Shown: positions 33,340 to 43,605 of the stretch, in pieces | Layout of the letters: each line of letters starts with the position of its first letter | Numbering within the stretch: the stretch's first letter is position 1 | NCBI GenBank assembly: GCA_021234155.1 | Contig: JAJEKV010000008.1 | Location: 23,172,732-23,236,731 of the forward strand | DNA length: 64,000 nt | From: Isoetes taiwanensis | Taxonomy: Eukaryota > Streptophyta > Lycopodiopsida > Isoetales > Isoetaceae | Reading direction: 5' to 3' | Position numbers and translations under genes: made by a program | Notes under the pieces: model-generated | What the model saw: the letters and a program-made list of their open reading frames with translations, nothing else | Database searches by the model: none | Told to the model about the DNA's origin: nothing

Positions 33340-33860
33340 TTTACTTGAAAGCTATTGTTTTTCAAGATGGATCACACCAAGCGAATAATACATATGCAAA
33401 AAAAAGGGACACACTAAATTCGCATGGTGTGATCCACTTTCTTATTTGTTGTCAAATTAAAATTAAACACAAGTACTCATTCCTATTTGTATCTAAAATG
33501 CTTTACCACACTTAAGTACATAAGTCATTATCCCTTTTCAAAGAGCATATTCTTTTTCAAAAAGGATTACACCAAGCGAATAGTACATATGGATCACACT
33601 AAATTCGCATCGTATGATCCACTTTCTTACTTGTTGTCGAATTAAAATTAAACACAAGTACCCCTTCTCATTTAATGCTTTACCACCCCAAGTGCATAAA
33701 GTTATTAGTCCTTTTCAAAGAGCATATCTTTTTTTAAGAAGGATCACATCAAGCGAATAATACAATGCAAAAAAAAAAATAGAACACAGTCATTTCGCAT
33801 GGTGTGATATGCTTTCTTGATTGTTGTCAAATTAAACTTAAACACAAGTGAGGTCAGCAC
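33340..33860 (+). repeat. Tandem repeat of about 185 bp, three diverged copies
   Basis: Copies begin near 33360, 33550 and 33730. Each holds GGATCACACCAAGCGAATAA-like and AATTCGCATGGTGTGATCC words, which are inverted repeats of each other, followed by TTGTTGTCAAATTAAA and AAACACAAGT. An incomplete copy lies near 33190. Confidence 0.8.
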
Positions 33861-34225
33861 TTACGTGGTTTTCTCGAGGAGGGTTTGGAGTGGTTTTTTT
33901 TTTAAATCCCAATTATCGACATAGGTATTAAATAGTATGTTAAATTCGAATTATATCGTGTTCATTTTCAGGTTAAACTCAAATCATATAGGTTTAGGAA
34001 TAAGGTTAAAAAGGGAAGATATTGGATATTTATGGTATTATGCATGGCTCAAATTTCGAGACATGCACATAATGGCATTTAATGATGGTTGATAGGACTG
34101 GAATTTGAATCATTCCTACGATTTTCACGTCTAATCCAGCCTATATTTATTCCAGCCTAGTTTGGCGCCCATTCTCCGCCCACTCTTCGCTAGGATCCTT
34201 CCCCCAATTTCGCTAGTCCATCGCC

Positions 34226-34659
34226 ATGAAGAGATCAGCTAGGAAAGAGCCGGAGATGTCCTCCAAGTGGTGCCTATTACGGCTGGAAGAGGTGTTCCCT
34301 CCGCTGCTCCCTCCGCCGCCCACGGTTCTTGCTTTGAATGCTTCCGATTCCTCTGATTCCTTTGATGAGGAATCAGAGAATGAGGAATCAAAGGAAATTT
34401 CAGAGCAGGAGTTCATCACAGGTGTTCTTGAAGGCTGGGAAGGAGATTCTTCAGAGAATGAATGGTCTACCGAAGGAGAAAAAGTCAAAGATGATGAAGA
34501 AGATGAAGAAGTTGAAGACGAATCCGCTGAATTCGAGGAGTTCATGGCGTTGGTAAATGGTACATGCATGTTTTCTTTCTTTTCTTAAGCATTCAACTAA
34601 CGGTTATTTCTTATTTTTTTGTTTTGCAGATGGTGAAGCAGATGAATGAAATTTGTTAG
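34226..34659 (+). CDS. Small acidic protein, two exons, apparently intact
   Basis: Exon 1 (34226-34552) starts MKRSARKEPEMSSKWCLLRL and runs through EEVFPPLLPPPP into an Asp/Glu/Ser-rich region with DSSDSFDEESENEESKE and DDEEDEEVEDESAEFEEFM. A GT donor at 34553 and a TTTTGCAG acceptor give exon 2 (34630-34659), MVKQMNEIC and stop, in frame, for 118 residues in all. There is no signal peptide. The acidic tract suggests a nuclear or chaperone-like binding role, but the family is not recognised. The 3' region repeats CTTGCCTCCAG and GCCTCCGGGC several times. The start was chosen as the first ATG after an AT-rich upstream region. Confidence 0.6.
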
Positions 34660-35690
34660 GGCAGAGCACCTTTTTTTTTTTCCTTGTTCTTAGCCTCCAG
34701 CTTGCCTCCAGCTTGCCTCCAGCTTCATACCAACGTGCCTCCAGCTTCTATCTTTTTCGAAGGAATGTACAATGCCTCCGGGCTATTTTCTTACCATATG
34801 ACTGCAAGCCTCCGGGCTTTTTTGTTGTGAATAGTTGAAGCCTCCGGGCATTTAAATTTCCAAAATGATGTTCTGATGTAAAGCCATACGGCCACGAAAT
34901 TTTTTGAATGTAAAACGTTTTTGCTTCTAATTCCATTTGAACACCTAACTTGTTTTTTTACTGTACATGTTTTGGTGCTTATAGGATTTGTGTATATGAC
35001 AAGGGCAGCTAGTGTAGGCAATTGTGTGAATAGAACTGAATTGGATGAATGTAGGCAATCGTATAAATTTTATGAATGGATGTGAATTGTATGGAAATAT
35101 GCAATACATTTATTCATTGCAAGGACACCATTCTCATAACATTGAGGCTTGCACAATTCGCTTAAAAGAGGTCATGGGACGACTTTCAAGCTCGGCTCCC
35201 ATAACTTTACAACGTAAAACTAGATGCCCATTATCCTGAATGTATATCTTGGAAAAGCATGTCTCTTATGTCCATATGTTAAACAACAACGATGCTAGGA
35301 ATGCTTTTCCCTAGTCTCAAATCCCCCGACATCTGATAAATATAGCTCGAAGAAAAATATTTGATTCAGTGGGTGAATATAAATAAGGGTGAAAGCATGT
35401 TGTAGTGGAACACCCTGGGTGTCCCCCCTGTCCCCCCTAAAAATGTGGTGGGAGATATCAAATTTGTGGTGCAATTTTAAATGTTTGTTTGGCGCCTAGT
35501 GCATAACTGCCCGGATTCAATCATTTCTTGAACTGCAACAACCCGATTCCTACGCCACCCGTCCCATTCCAATTTCCACCTAACTGATTCCTAAACCCAC
35601 CCGCGCCTTTCCTGAAGCACACGGCTATGGCGCTTAATCCGGTTGTGGATCAATCCTGTTCATACTTTGAATCATTTAATTTAAAAGAAA
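34660..35690. other. 3' flank and anonymous sequence
   Basis: Apart from the CCTCC-rich 3' region of the acidic-protein gene, nothing is recognised. A C-rich word, GTCCCCCCTGTCCCCCC, lies near 35420. Confidence 0.4.
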
Positions 35691-35699
35691 ATCTGCCTA

Positions 35700-38600
35700 A
35701 AATCTCAAACCGGAGCACAGATGTGAGAAAGAGAACTCCAGAACAAGAACGGGATCATGAAAGACGAAAAGGAAAAGAAAAAGAAAAGCTAAAGAAGAAT
35801 TAGCAAAAATTGCATCAGCAGAAGGAGGATCCACCAGAACGGCGTCTACTAGGCGTCAGATGGTGTTGAGATTATTATCTTCATTTCATAGCACCACTAA
35901 AGGCTTGGCTGACAGTGACAAGAAAGAGGTTTTACGAGATTTTCTGGAAGATGACACAATGGACAGCGTACTTGGTGAAGAGCTGAAAGCGTCAGATGGT
36001 GTTGAGATTATTATCTTCATTTCATAGCACCACTAAAGGCTTGGCTGACAGTGACAAGAAAGAGGTTTTACGAGATTTTCTGGAAGATGACACAATGGAC
36101 AGCGTACTTGGTGAAGAGCTGAAAGATTTGCAAGCCAAGAGCATTGTGGTCAAAGCAACCTCGTGGCTTCCATTCAACTTGTGAAGAAGTCTAACAGCAA
36201 TGACAGTTTAGCAGCCAAGAGTAGTTGCCGTGCTATGGCCGTAAGAGGAAGTATTACCGAAAGTGCTAATCCCGCCGCTTTCGGGTTTTGGTAAAACCTT
36301 TGGGTGTTCATCCTAGGAATCTTACCAAAGCAAAATTGAAGAGGGAATAAGTTCAGAAGATTGGAACGAAATGTAAGAGAGGATCATGCCACTCACTATC
36401 CGGAAGAATCGCAGGTTATTTCATTTCTTCATCTTCACCACATTTTTTATTGTTAATGTGGTATGTGATATGTGGTTAGTGATTGCCTGTGATATGTGGT
36501 TGGTGTGGTTAGTGATTGCTTGTGGTATGTGGTGCCTATTAATGCTGTGATATATGATATGTGCTGCCTAGTGTGGTGAGTCACGTGGTGTAAAATAAAT
36601 GCTGTAAATATATGCTTTGTGGTGCCTAGTGTGGTGAATAACATGGTGTAAAATACAGGTGGTATGATATATGCTATGTGGTGCCTAGCGTGGTGATAAA
36701 TATGGTGTAAAATAAATGCTCTAAATATACGCTTTGTGGTGCCTAGTGTGGTGAATAACATGGTGTAAAATAAATGCTGTTATATATGATATGTGGTGCC
36801 TAGTGTGGTGAGTAACATGGTGTAAAATAAATGTTGTAATATATGCTATGTGGTGCCTAGTGTGGTGAAAAATATGGTGTAAAATAAATGCTGTAATATA
36901 TGCTATGTGGTGCCTAGTGTGGTGAAAAATATGGTGTACAATAAATTATGTAATATATGCTTTGTGGTGCCTAGTGTGGTGAATAACGAGGTGTAAGATG
37001 AATGTCTGTAATATATGCTATGTGGTGCCTAGTGTGGTGGAAAATGTAGTGTGCAATAAATATGCTGATCACCTTGTTATCTTCCTTGCAGTTGCAATTA
37101 TTCAAAAAATTCAAGACGGAACATCCTAGTGTTATGGTCAAACAGAGGATGTTTGAAAAGTTGAAACCATGGTTTGTTGTAAAATTAAAGGACTTCAATA
37201 GTTGCTGCTGTATATACCATGTTAGAATGGAGATGCTAATAGATGGCTTCAATAATATGAGAACTAAGCACCTAAAAAGCTGCAGCTGCACTTGTCAAGT
37301 TTGCAGGTCAGACATATATGGTGAATGCAAGGCGTCTGAATACAAAATAAGTAGCACAAGAAGTCTGTAGCAAGGAATTTTATGTGAGAAAACTAGCTTC
37401 CAACCTTACCATAAGAAGAATGCATTTTGGGTGAGTGTAAAGAGTGTGGGATTAAGAAGTTCCCTATCTGCCCACATGAACAATCTAGTGATAGTGGCAT
37501 GGTGAAGTGGGAATACCTAGACTATGAAAAAACTGAATTCAGAGATGGCAGCAAGAAGTCTAAGCTCGTTCACCAACACAATGAAACTGCAAGTCTTCCA
37601 CTGGTGAACAAAATGTTGGAGAAGCTTCCAAATTTTCCTTTACACAACTTCAGATATAAGTGGTAGGCAGGCCAGTACAAAGAACTCCTTGATAACTTGC
37701 CTGGAGATGCTTACCTATCCGTGGTTGACTTCGCAGAGAATTATACTTTTAAGGAGCAGAATGAAGTTCAGTCCATGCGCTGGGTCAACAACCAGATAAC
37801 TATATTTGTTCAAATAACCTATCAGGTTGATCCACGGACAGACACCATTGAGAAGGAAACACACTACTATGTGTCAGATGATAGGGAACATGACACACTT
37901 TTTGTTCAACATTGTTTTATGAAACATTTTGAGTACTTAAAGCAGAAAGGCAATGTCCCCAAACAACACTACGTACTTTCAGATGGTGCTGCATCACAAT
38001 TCAAAACATCCAGACCATTTTATTTTGTTGGAAGGTACAGTTGTGATACAGAGATCAACATGATGTGGAACTTCTTTGGATCAAACCATAGAAAAGGTGA
38101 ACATGATGGGAAGGCAGGATGGTGCTGCATCACAATTCAAAACATCCAGACCATTTTATTTTGACATTAAACTAGATAATGCCCATGATGTGGTGAAAAT
38201 TGCAGAGAAACAATTTCAATGTGGTACATCTGATTAGACTGAAAATGGAAGAAAAGTTTGGAGATACTTCTGGGAAATAAAACCTGAGGATATCAACAGG
38301 AAAAAGGCTTGGGGTGCAGAGACAATTCCAGAAACCAGGCAAATTCATTCAGTCCATGGGTACATCTGATTAGACTGAAAATGGAAGAAAAGTTTGGAGA
38401 TACTTCTGGGAAATAAAACCTGAGGATATCATGGAAAATGGGACATGTGTGAGAACAAATTGTATGTAGATGAATGGAACCTTGTAGTCGTTGAACCATC
38501 CTCCAATGTTCATGCAGATGTGGAAGAGACCCGCAAGTCTACCAAGCCACTATACTTAACCTTGGCAAATGTACTTGCAGAAGCACTCAGAGAAGGAGAC

Positions 38601-38971
38601 AATTTTGCAGTTGCTGCACCTAAAGGGAATGAGGAGGATTCTGTATTTTGGATGTTGCTATGCACCAAAGCAAAATTTGAAGTTGAAAATGACTTCAAGC
38701 AGAACGGAAACTGGTTTGTGAGAGGTGAAACCGTTGTGGAGGGCATTTACTATAGAAAGAAGCCTCGGTCAAAGGTGATGTATGAGCTGTGCACAAACGA
38801 TCTAAGTCACTTGTATTCTCTACTCAAATTTGTGCTATTCGAGTTCCCATGCAGCAGATCAAGAAAGGTGCTCGAACTGTTTACAGGCTAGACCAGGCAG
38901 ATGAGGAAAAGATTCTAGAAAACTTGCCCGAGGTTTTATCTGATGAAGATATCATGTCTGATGAAGAATAG
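35700..38971 (+). pseudogene. Transposase-like gene, copy A (DFAENY/SDGAASQFK family)
   Basis: A Lys/Glu-rich start (TPEQERDHERRKGKEK) and an exon with SSFHSTTKGLADSDKKEVL come first. After the minisatellite intron come FKKFKTEHPSVMVKQRMFEK with CSCTCQVC, then HQHNETASLPLVNKMLEKLP. The core has VVDFAENYTFKEQNEVQSM, YYVSDDREHDTLFVQHCF, YVLSDGAASQFK and MMWNFFGSNHRKGEHDGK, then KLDNAHDVVKIAEKQFQ and YFWEIKPEDINR. The end is VKWEY-like domains finishing DEDIMSDEE at 38971. The Asp, Asp and HDG motifs suggest a DDE-type nuclease, as in uncharacterised invertebrate proteins I recall. A TAG follows FRYKW at 37664, and offset repeats at 35989, 38118 and 38359 add further breaks. Confidence 0.65.
36470..37065 (+). 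repeat. Minisatellite, about 57-60 bp unit, roughly ten copies
   Basis: The unit contains ATGTGGTGCCTAGTGTGGTG and ATGGTGTAAAATAAATGCTG, with ATATATGCT between. Copies differ by a few bases. It lies between coding stretches of copy A, just before a TTCCTTGCAG acceptor, so it is intronic. CACCACATG words of the opposite sense recur at 43690-43745. Confidence 0.9.
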
Positions 38972-39120
38972 TTTTTTCTGGAGCTACAGTATGACGTCAG
39001 CTGAGATCCTAAATTCATTGTTGAACACATTCTTACAGGTTAGGAAATGATTCAGAAATTTTGAATATATGTTGTTGTGTTTTGCCTTGTTTGGGAATAA
39101 TATAATAATAATAATAATAA

Positions 39121-39150
39121 CTAGTAATGGTGCCCAGCGTTGCTGGGCAA
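39121..39150 (-). mobile_element. Helitron-like 3' terminus
   Basis: On the minus strand the sequence GCCCAGCAACGCTGGGC forms a hairpin. It is followed by ACCATTACTAG and then T, matching the Helitron rule of a short hairpin about 10 nt before a CTRR end inserted between A and T. The element would extend to higher coordinates. A second, degenerate hairpin (CCCAACGTTGCTGGG) lies at 39227. The 5' TC end and any Rep-helicase gene were not found. Confidence 0.55.
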
Positions 39151-39264
39151 AAGTTGGGAACCTGTGTGGAGGGAAATATATTCAGCTCAACTCCTTTTCA
39201 TAAATCTTAGATAATAGAAACTAAGCCCAACGTTGCTGGGCTATAAGAGGTTTTTGTGCACTCG

Positions 39265-39462
39265 AGTATCGTTTCCCTTTCTTCCATTCCCAGCCCTTCC
39301 CATTTTTTCAGTACCCTTTTTCCCTTTCCTTCTCCTCTTCCTTTTCCTTTTCTATTTGCCCGTTTTCCTACCTTTTTTCTTGTGCCCCTTTTCTTTTTTT
39401 TCGCACTCTCCTCCCCCTTTCCTCATGCCCCTTCCCCCTTCATTTTCTTTTTTTCGCATGCG
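39265..39462 (+). repeat. Polypyrimidine tract
   Basis: Continuous C/T sequence like that at 2620-3290 and preceded by a related leader (TTTTCATAAATCTTAGATAA, then GAAACTAAGCCCA). Open frames here are compositional. Confidence 0.8.
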
Positions 39463-39463
39463 G

Positions 39464-39560
39464 TGAGAGTCGCACGTACGGTTACGAGGGGGGCATCCAT
39501 GTGTGTGGGCCCACCCTATCCGTCCCACGATCTATGGATTGACTGGAGTGACTGACTCTG
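39464..39560 (+). pseudogene. Group II intron remnant: 3' part of domain V, domain VI and flank
   Basis: ATGCGGTGAGAGTCGCACGT followed by ACGGTTACGAGGGGGG matches the GNRA-capped hairpin and 3' strand of group II intron domain V, whose usual 5' strand starts GAGCCGTATGCG. That 5' strand is replaced here by the CT tract, so the catalytic triad is lost. Downstream, GTGTGGGCCCACCCTATCC could be domain VI and the intron end. The following 27 codons (YGLTGVTDSEESAKIFAGYE) are open to a TAA near 39630. Plant organelle introns are the likely source, so this may be organelle DNA moved to the nucleus. The source gene was not identified. Confidence 0.4.
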
Positions 39561-39678
39561 AGGAATCGGCTAAGATTTTCGCTGGATATGAAATCACTTT
39601 GTTCAGTGCTTAATCTAGTGGTCTCTTTCCGGGGATCTTATTTCCATTGTCCCATGCTCTTTTTTCCTTCATTTTTTT

Positions 39679-39679
<1 letters not shown>

Positions 39680-39717
<38 letters not shown>

Positions 39718-40050
39718 AAGGCAAGATATTTATATTTTTATTGATAATAATAAGTAAATACATAGGCTCCACAATAGGCCTGATAGGCAGAATTATCACA
39801 TCACCATCTTACTCCAAGATTGAGGTCTAAGGATTACAACCTTCTTTTCCAATGAAAGTACGGCTCGAGATCCCTCTAATAACTGTAACTGTGTCCATCT
39901 GTAGCTCCACCACCGAAAGATGCTAGTAGTTGGAGGTCGTATGGGAGCAATCATCATTCCTCGCGTTAACTTGGCTTGGGATACCATCTGCATTGCTGTA
40001 CTATAAGAGAGAACTCTGTCTTCCAACTATGCAATACACCCTGCAAGCCT
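39680..40050 (-). mobile_element. Retroposed sequence with long poly(A), minus strand
   Basis: About 38 T at 39680-39717 are followed by sequence that reads, on the minus strand, TTACTTATTATTATCAATAA, then AAATATAAATATCTTGCCTT, then poly(A). AATAAA lies about 20 nt before the tail. This indicates a polyadenylated transcript copied into the genome. The 5' extent and identity are unclear. Confidence 0.55.
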
Positions 40051-41037
40051 ACCCCTATAGAGGGTGGTCAAATCGCTCTCCATATTGCCCCTCCATCAAC
40101 CAACATAGGCCACAACTACCTACATGGTGCTCAGCAGCAATAAGAAAGCTATAGTCTCCCGCCCAAAGCTTTCACGTTAGATCCCTTCCTTACCTGCATT
40201 GTCCATTCTTGTTCTCACCCATAGATCCCAACCCCCCCTTGCTGGGAAAGGGGAAGGATGACACTAGGAGATTTAGATATGCATTCCAGTGTAAAAGATG
40301 ATACATGGTGCTGCCTAAATGCTTCCATCAAACCACCAATGCACAAACACTGCCCACTAGATCTGCAGCTCCAGGGGCTGTGCCTATTCTTGCAGTCCAA
40401 GAAACCTGAAACCTACTTCAGGCCACACCATTATACCCACTTCACGTTCTGAAGGCATAACCTTACTGCTGTGTCTGTTTGGCCTGTAGGCAATACTTAA
40501 CAAGCAAACCATAAGCCTTGGCACCAGCATATCATACAAAACAGCTGAAGAGTTGCCTAATATGAACCTGAAACTGCAATGGGTGCAGTCCAACCATAAA
40601 GAACATGGCCTTCATGTTGCATTGAGTGCTACTTAACAGAACAAAGCTTAAACACTCACACAACTGAAGTATAAATATCGATTCTCCAAAACTCAAAGGA
40701 CAAGCTTACATATTGCCCACAGAGCCCTAGCACTGTGCAAGAAAAAGAAGAGAGGCCGGACTGAGCTTGAGCACAAAGGCCCTAAGACGTCCAGCATCTA
40801 TGAAGCACCGACAATACTAGTATTTTGCCTAACTATCCTCAAATCACGTCGCAGAGCACAGGGCAAAAATCCTTACCAGAAAGAAGAGAGGCCGGACTGA
40901 GCTTGAGCACAAAGGCCGCCATACTACAGAGCTGCACCCTTGCTGCACCAAACTGAACCAAAACAAGAAGGAAATCCGCCTAAGGATCTGCAGTCACGGA
41001 TTAGAAATAGCAGGCAGCAGCTTAGCTGCTCTTCCAG
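40051..41037. other. No gene recognised
   Basis: Mixed-composition sequence with short open frames only. An offset repeat (40880-40917) lies within. Confidence 0.4.
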
Positions 41038-41248
41038 CCAGCTTTTTTCCTTTTCTCACCCTTTCTCTCTTCCTCTTTTCATGTCCTTTTCCTCCTCTCT
41101 TTTTTCATTTCCCGCCTAAGGATCTGCAGTCACGGATTAGAAATAGCAGGCAGCAGCTTAGCTGCTCTTCCAGCCAGCTTTTTTCCTTTTCTCACCCTTT
41201 CTCTCTTCCTCTTTTCATGTCCTTTTCCTCCTCTCTTTTTTCATTTCT
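41038..41248 (+). repeat. Pyrimidine-rich block, duplicated at 136 bp
   Basis: CTTTTTTCCTTTTCTCACCC with TTTCATGTCCTTTTCCTCC occurs at 41043 and 41179 because of the offset repeat at 41112. It borders the GATC-rich island on its left. Confidence 0.7.
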
Positions 41249-41249
41249 T

Positions 41250-43200
41250 TCACTGATCTCTGAAACGCCAAAGATCAGAAAAGCGATCTTCGAGCAAGTG
41301 GATCCGAGAGCCGCTGACGGCAATGACGCGCCGACGCCTCGATTCTCGCTGCCGACTGGGCAGCGCGGATCTGCCGATCCGCGGATTTGCCTCGCAAGAT
41401 ACGCAAGTCGAGAGTTCTTTACTGATCAGGCGCCGATAAAGAAGTAAGCGCCAAGCCTGATCGGTGCCTGATGTCGCTTGAATGAGCGACGCGGATGGAT
41501 TTGCCCGTCGACGATGTTTCGCTCGCCGATCTGCTCGACGTTCTTTTTCCACGTGCTCGAGAGATATCCTGACGATGCAAGCGCAAGCCAAAAGCAAGGA
41601 AATTTTTGCCGTTCGAGCCAAAACGTGGTGGGATGGACGCCGTTGATCCCCACGGATCGCTCGATTCTCGCCTGCGCCTGATTTGCAAAGCGAAAGATTT
41701 TGCGCCGTTCGAGCGCGATTTTTTTCGACTGACATTGTATTGTGGTGACACTGGTCCGATATCCGACCAACGACATCTTATTGGCTTGATGAAAACGGAT
41801 TATTACGCGCAGGTTTCATTGGTAATGAACATTGATGGAACTTATCTGCCTGGATTTGATGGAGATTTAAGGATCCGACTTTTTCGATGCCTGTTTTCTT
41901 TTTCTTTTGCCGTGCCGATGATGCTGATTTCGCTGACGTGATTTTATGCGCCCATGCCGACTTGCCTGCCCTGACGCGGGTGGGTGTCGAGAAGCGGACG
42001 CGGATCGCCGAGGTCGCGTCGCCTGATCTTTTTAAAAGATCGATGCAGCGCAGATCCGGCAGCCGAGGAACGCCTGATGCCGCCGACTCCGGGCGTTTGA
42101 TGCCTGACTGCCGACCGATAGCCGGATCAAGCGATTGATCTCGATCGCAAGAAGCGGAAGCAAGCGGATCTTTTTGATTGCCGCCTGCCTGCGCTGGAAA
42201 GATGGCTGAGCCCGACGCCCGCGCCCGATCTGATAGTCGAGAATTCTGGCACGCAACGCCTGGCAGTTTCTGAAATGATCCTTTTTTGATCCGCCGTTTC
42301 GCCTGCCCGCAAAAGTGCCGAGCTGCCGCCGTCCTGCACGCGAGCCTCTCACTCCTTTCCGTATTTTCCTTTCCCCTGACGCATATTAACCATAACTCGC
42401 CTTCGCGTCGCACCATCCACCATCTACCTGGTTTGATGTAAGCATACCGCTTAAAACTTTTATAATGGTTCAGCGGCAATGTTAACATTTGATGAAACCC
42501 ATCACCGACTCATTTTCTTTATACATCTATAAAATTCACTATTCATAAGAGGTTTTGCATTTGATAACCTTCCTTTGCTCTATCCCGTGACATCCGCCTC
42601 ATTTTCATGACTTTTCCTGATTTTTCTCCCTCAGATTTATTTCTCCTTCTTTATCTCTTCTCCCTTTTCCCGTGGATCGATGTTCCCTGATCGTCGATCT
42701 GCCCGATGCTTTATGATTGCAAGCGCCGTCTGACGGATCGATTTTGCCGCCAAAGACGGGATTCTGCCTCGATCTGATAAAGTGCCTGATCTGGATCCGA
42801 GAGTCTGCTCGATGGCAGCATGGGTTGCCGCCCATTTCAAGCGGATTTTCTCGATCTGCCGATTGCCGCAGCGCCGCCCGATAGCCGATCTCGGTCGACT
42901 TTGGATGCGCCCGATGCCGATTCGCCTGTCCTGATTTTGAGCGGATCTGCCTGACGCCGAAAATGTTTTTCCGGACGACAAGTGCCGCCGCAGCATTCGA
43001 TGATGCTCGCCGCAAAGGATCCGGCAACATGCGCCGATCTGGCAAGCGTTGATGCTCGATCTGGCCGATCGATAAGCCGATCGCTCGAAGTTTGATCGAA
43101 TGGGAGGGTGATGCCGCAGCTGGTTTGATCTGCCGAGGATCGAAATATTTTGCTGCGCGATAAAATGTTCTGACGATCTCGACGCCCGTCTGATCTCTTT
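41250..43200. other. GATC-rich, GC-rich compositional island
   Basis: For nearly 2 kb a small vocabulary recurs: CGATCTGCC, GCCTGATGCCGA, GGATCTGCC, CGATCGC and GCCGATC in both orientations. Composition is far more GC-rich than either side and changes abruptly at CT-rich borders (41038-41248 and 43200-43365). Open frames of 80-236 codons overlap on both strands and show no family resemblance, so I do not call them genes. It may be a divergent internal part of a repeat or foreign DNA. Confidence 0.6.
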
Positions 43201-43365
43201 TTTTTTTCATACCATATCTTTCCTTTATTCTATTCCCTATCCTTTCCTTTTCCTTTTAGTAATCTTTTTCTCCCTTTTTCCTTTTCTCCTTCCCTTTTAC
43301 CCGGTTTTATTCTCACTTTGTTCTTTTTCTTCCCATATTTTCCTTTCCCCTTCGTACAATCGCGG
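43200..43365 (+). repeat. Pyrimidine-rich block, right border of the island
   Basis: TTTCCTTTTCCTTTTAG and TCTCCCTTTTTCCTTTTCTC words, similar in style to the left border block. Confidence 0.6.
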
Positions 43366-43529
43366 ATAACTGGCCTTTCAAATGTAATCGATCTGCTAAC
43401 TAATGATGCTGGAAGATATCGGGCGAACTTAATATATTGGTTTGACCGCCCATCGGTTTGATAACACGACCCACCACCTGCATGCTGAAGCGGGTCCTTT
43501 CCCCATCTACTTTACAATGCATAGTTACT

Positions 43530-43605
43530 ATTAAACGAGGCGCTTGAACCCGTGACCTTAAAAGGCAGCTTAACGCCTTCTACCACGTGACCCACTCCAT
43601 GCTCA
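43530..43605 (-). mobile_element. tRNA-like SINE head, minus strand
   Basis: The minus strand reads GTGGGTCACGTGGTAGAAGG (A-box region), then GGTCACGGGTTCAAGCGCC (B-box) about 35 nt later. The remaining body is not delimited. Confidence 0.45.

Larger units (their letters stand above)
2633..41247 (+). other. Set of 22 repeats at a constant 136-bp offset (probable assembly gap fills)
   Basis: Second copies begin at 2769, 9361, 10516, 10933, 11417, 11735, 13801, 15901, 19567, 19818, 20063, 22378, 24812, 25045, 25237, 26441, 26872, 35989, 38118, 38359, 40880 and 41112. Each matches the sequence 136 bp upstream (137 at the start of the 10933 copy, because of one extra base). Match lengths run from 23 bp (26441) to the full 136 bp (9361, 10933, 11735, 13801, 15901, 22378, 25237, 35989, 41112). 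A 23rd case near 5688 has an offset of 139 and contains a microsatellite. The duplicated sequences have nothing in common. See the findings for the interpretation. Confidence 0.9.

Noticed and set aside
41250-43210. Open frames of 100-236 codons in the GATC-rich island
   Set aside because: Several frames on both strands are open at once, repeat the same short peptides and resemble no family.
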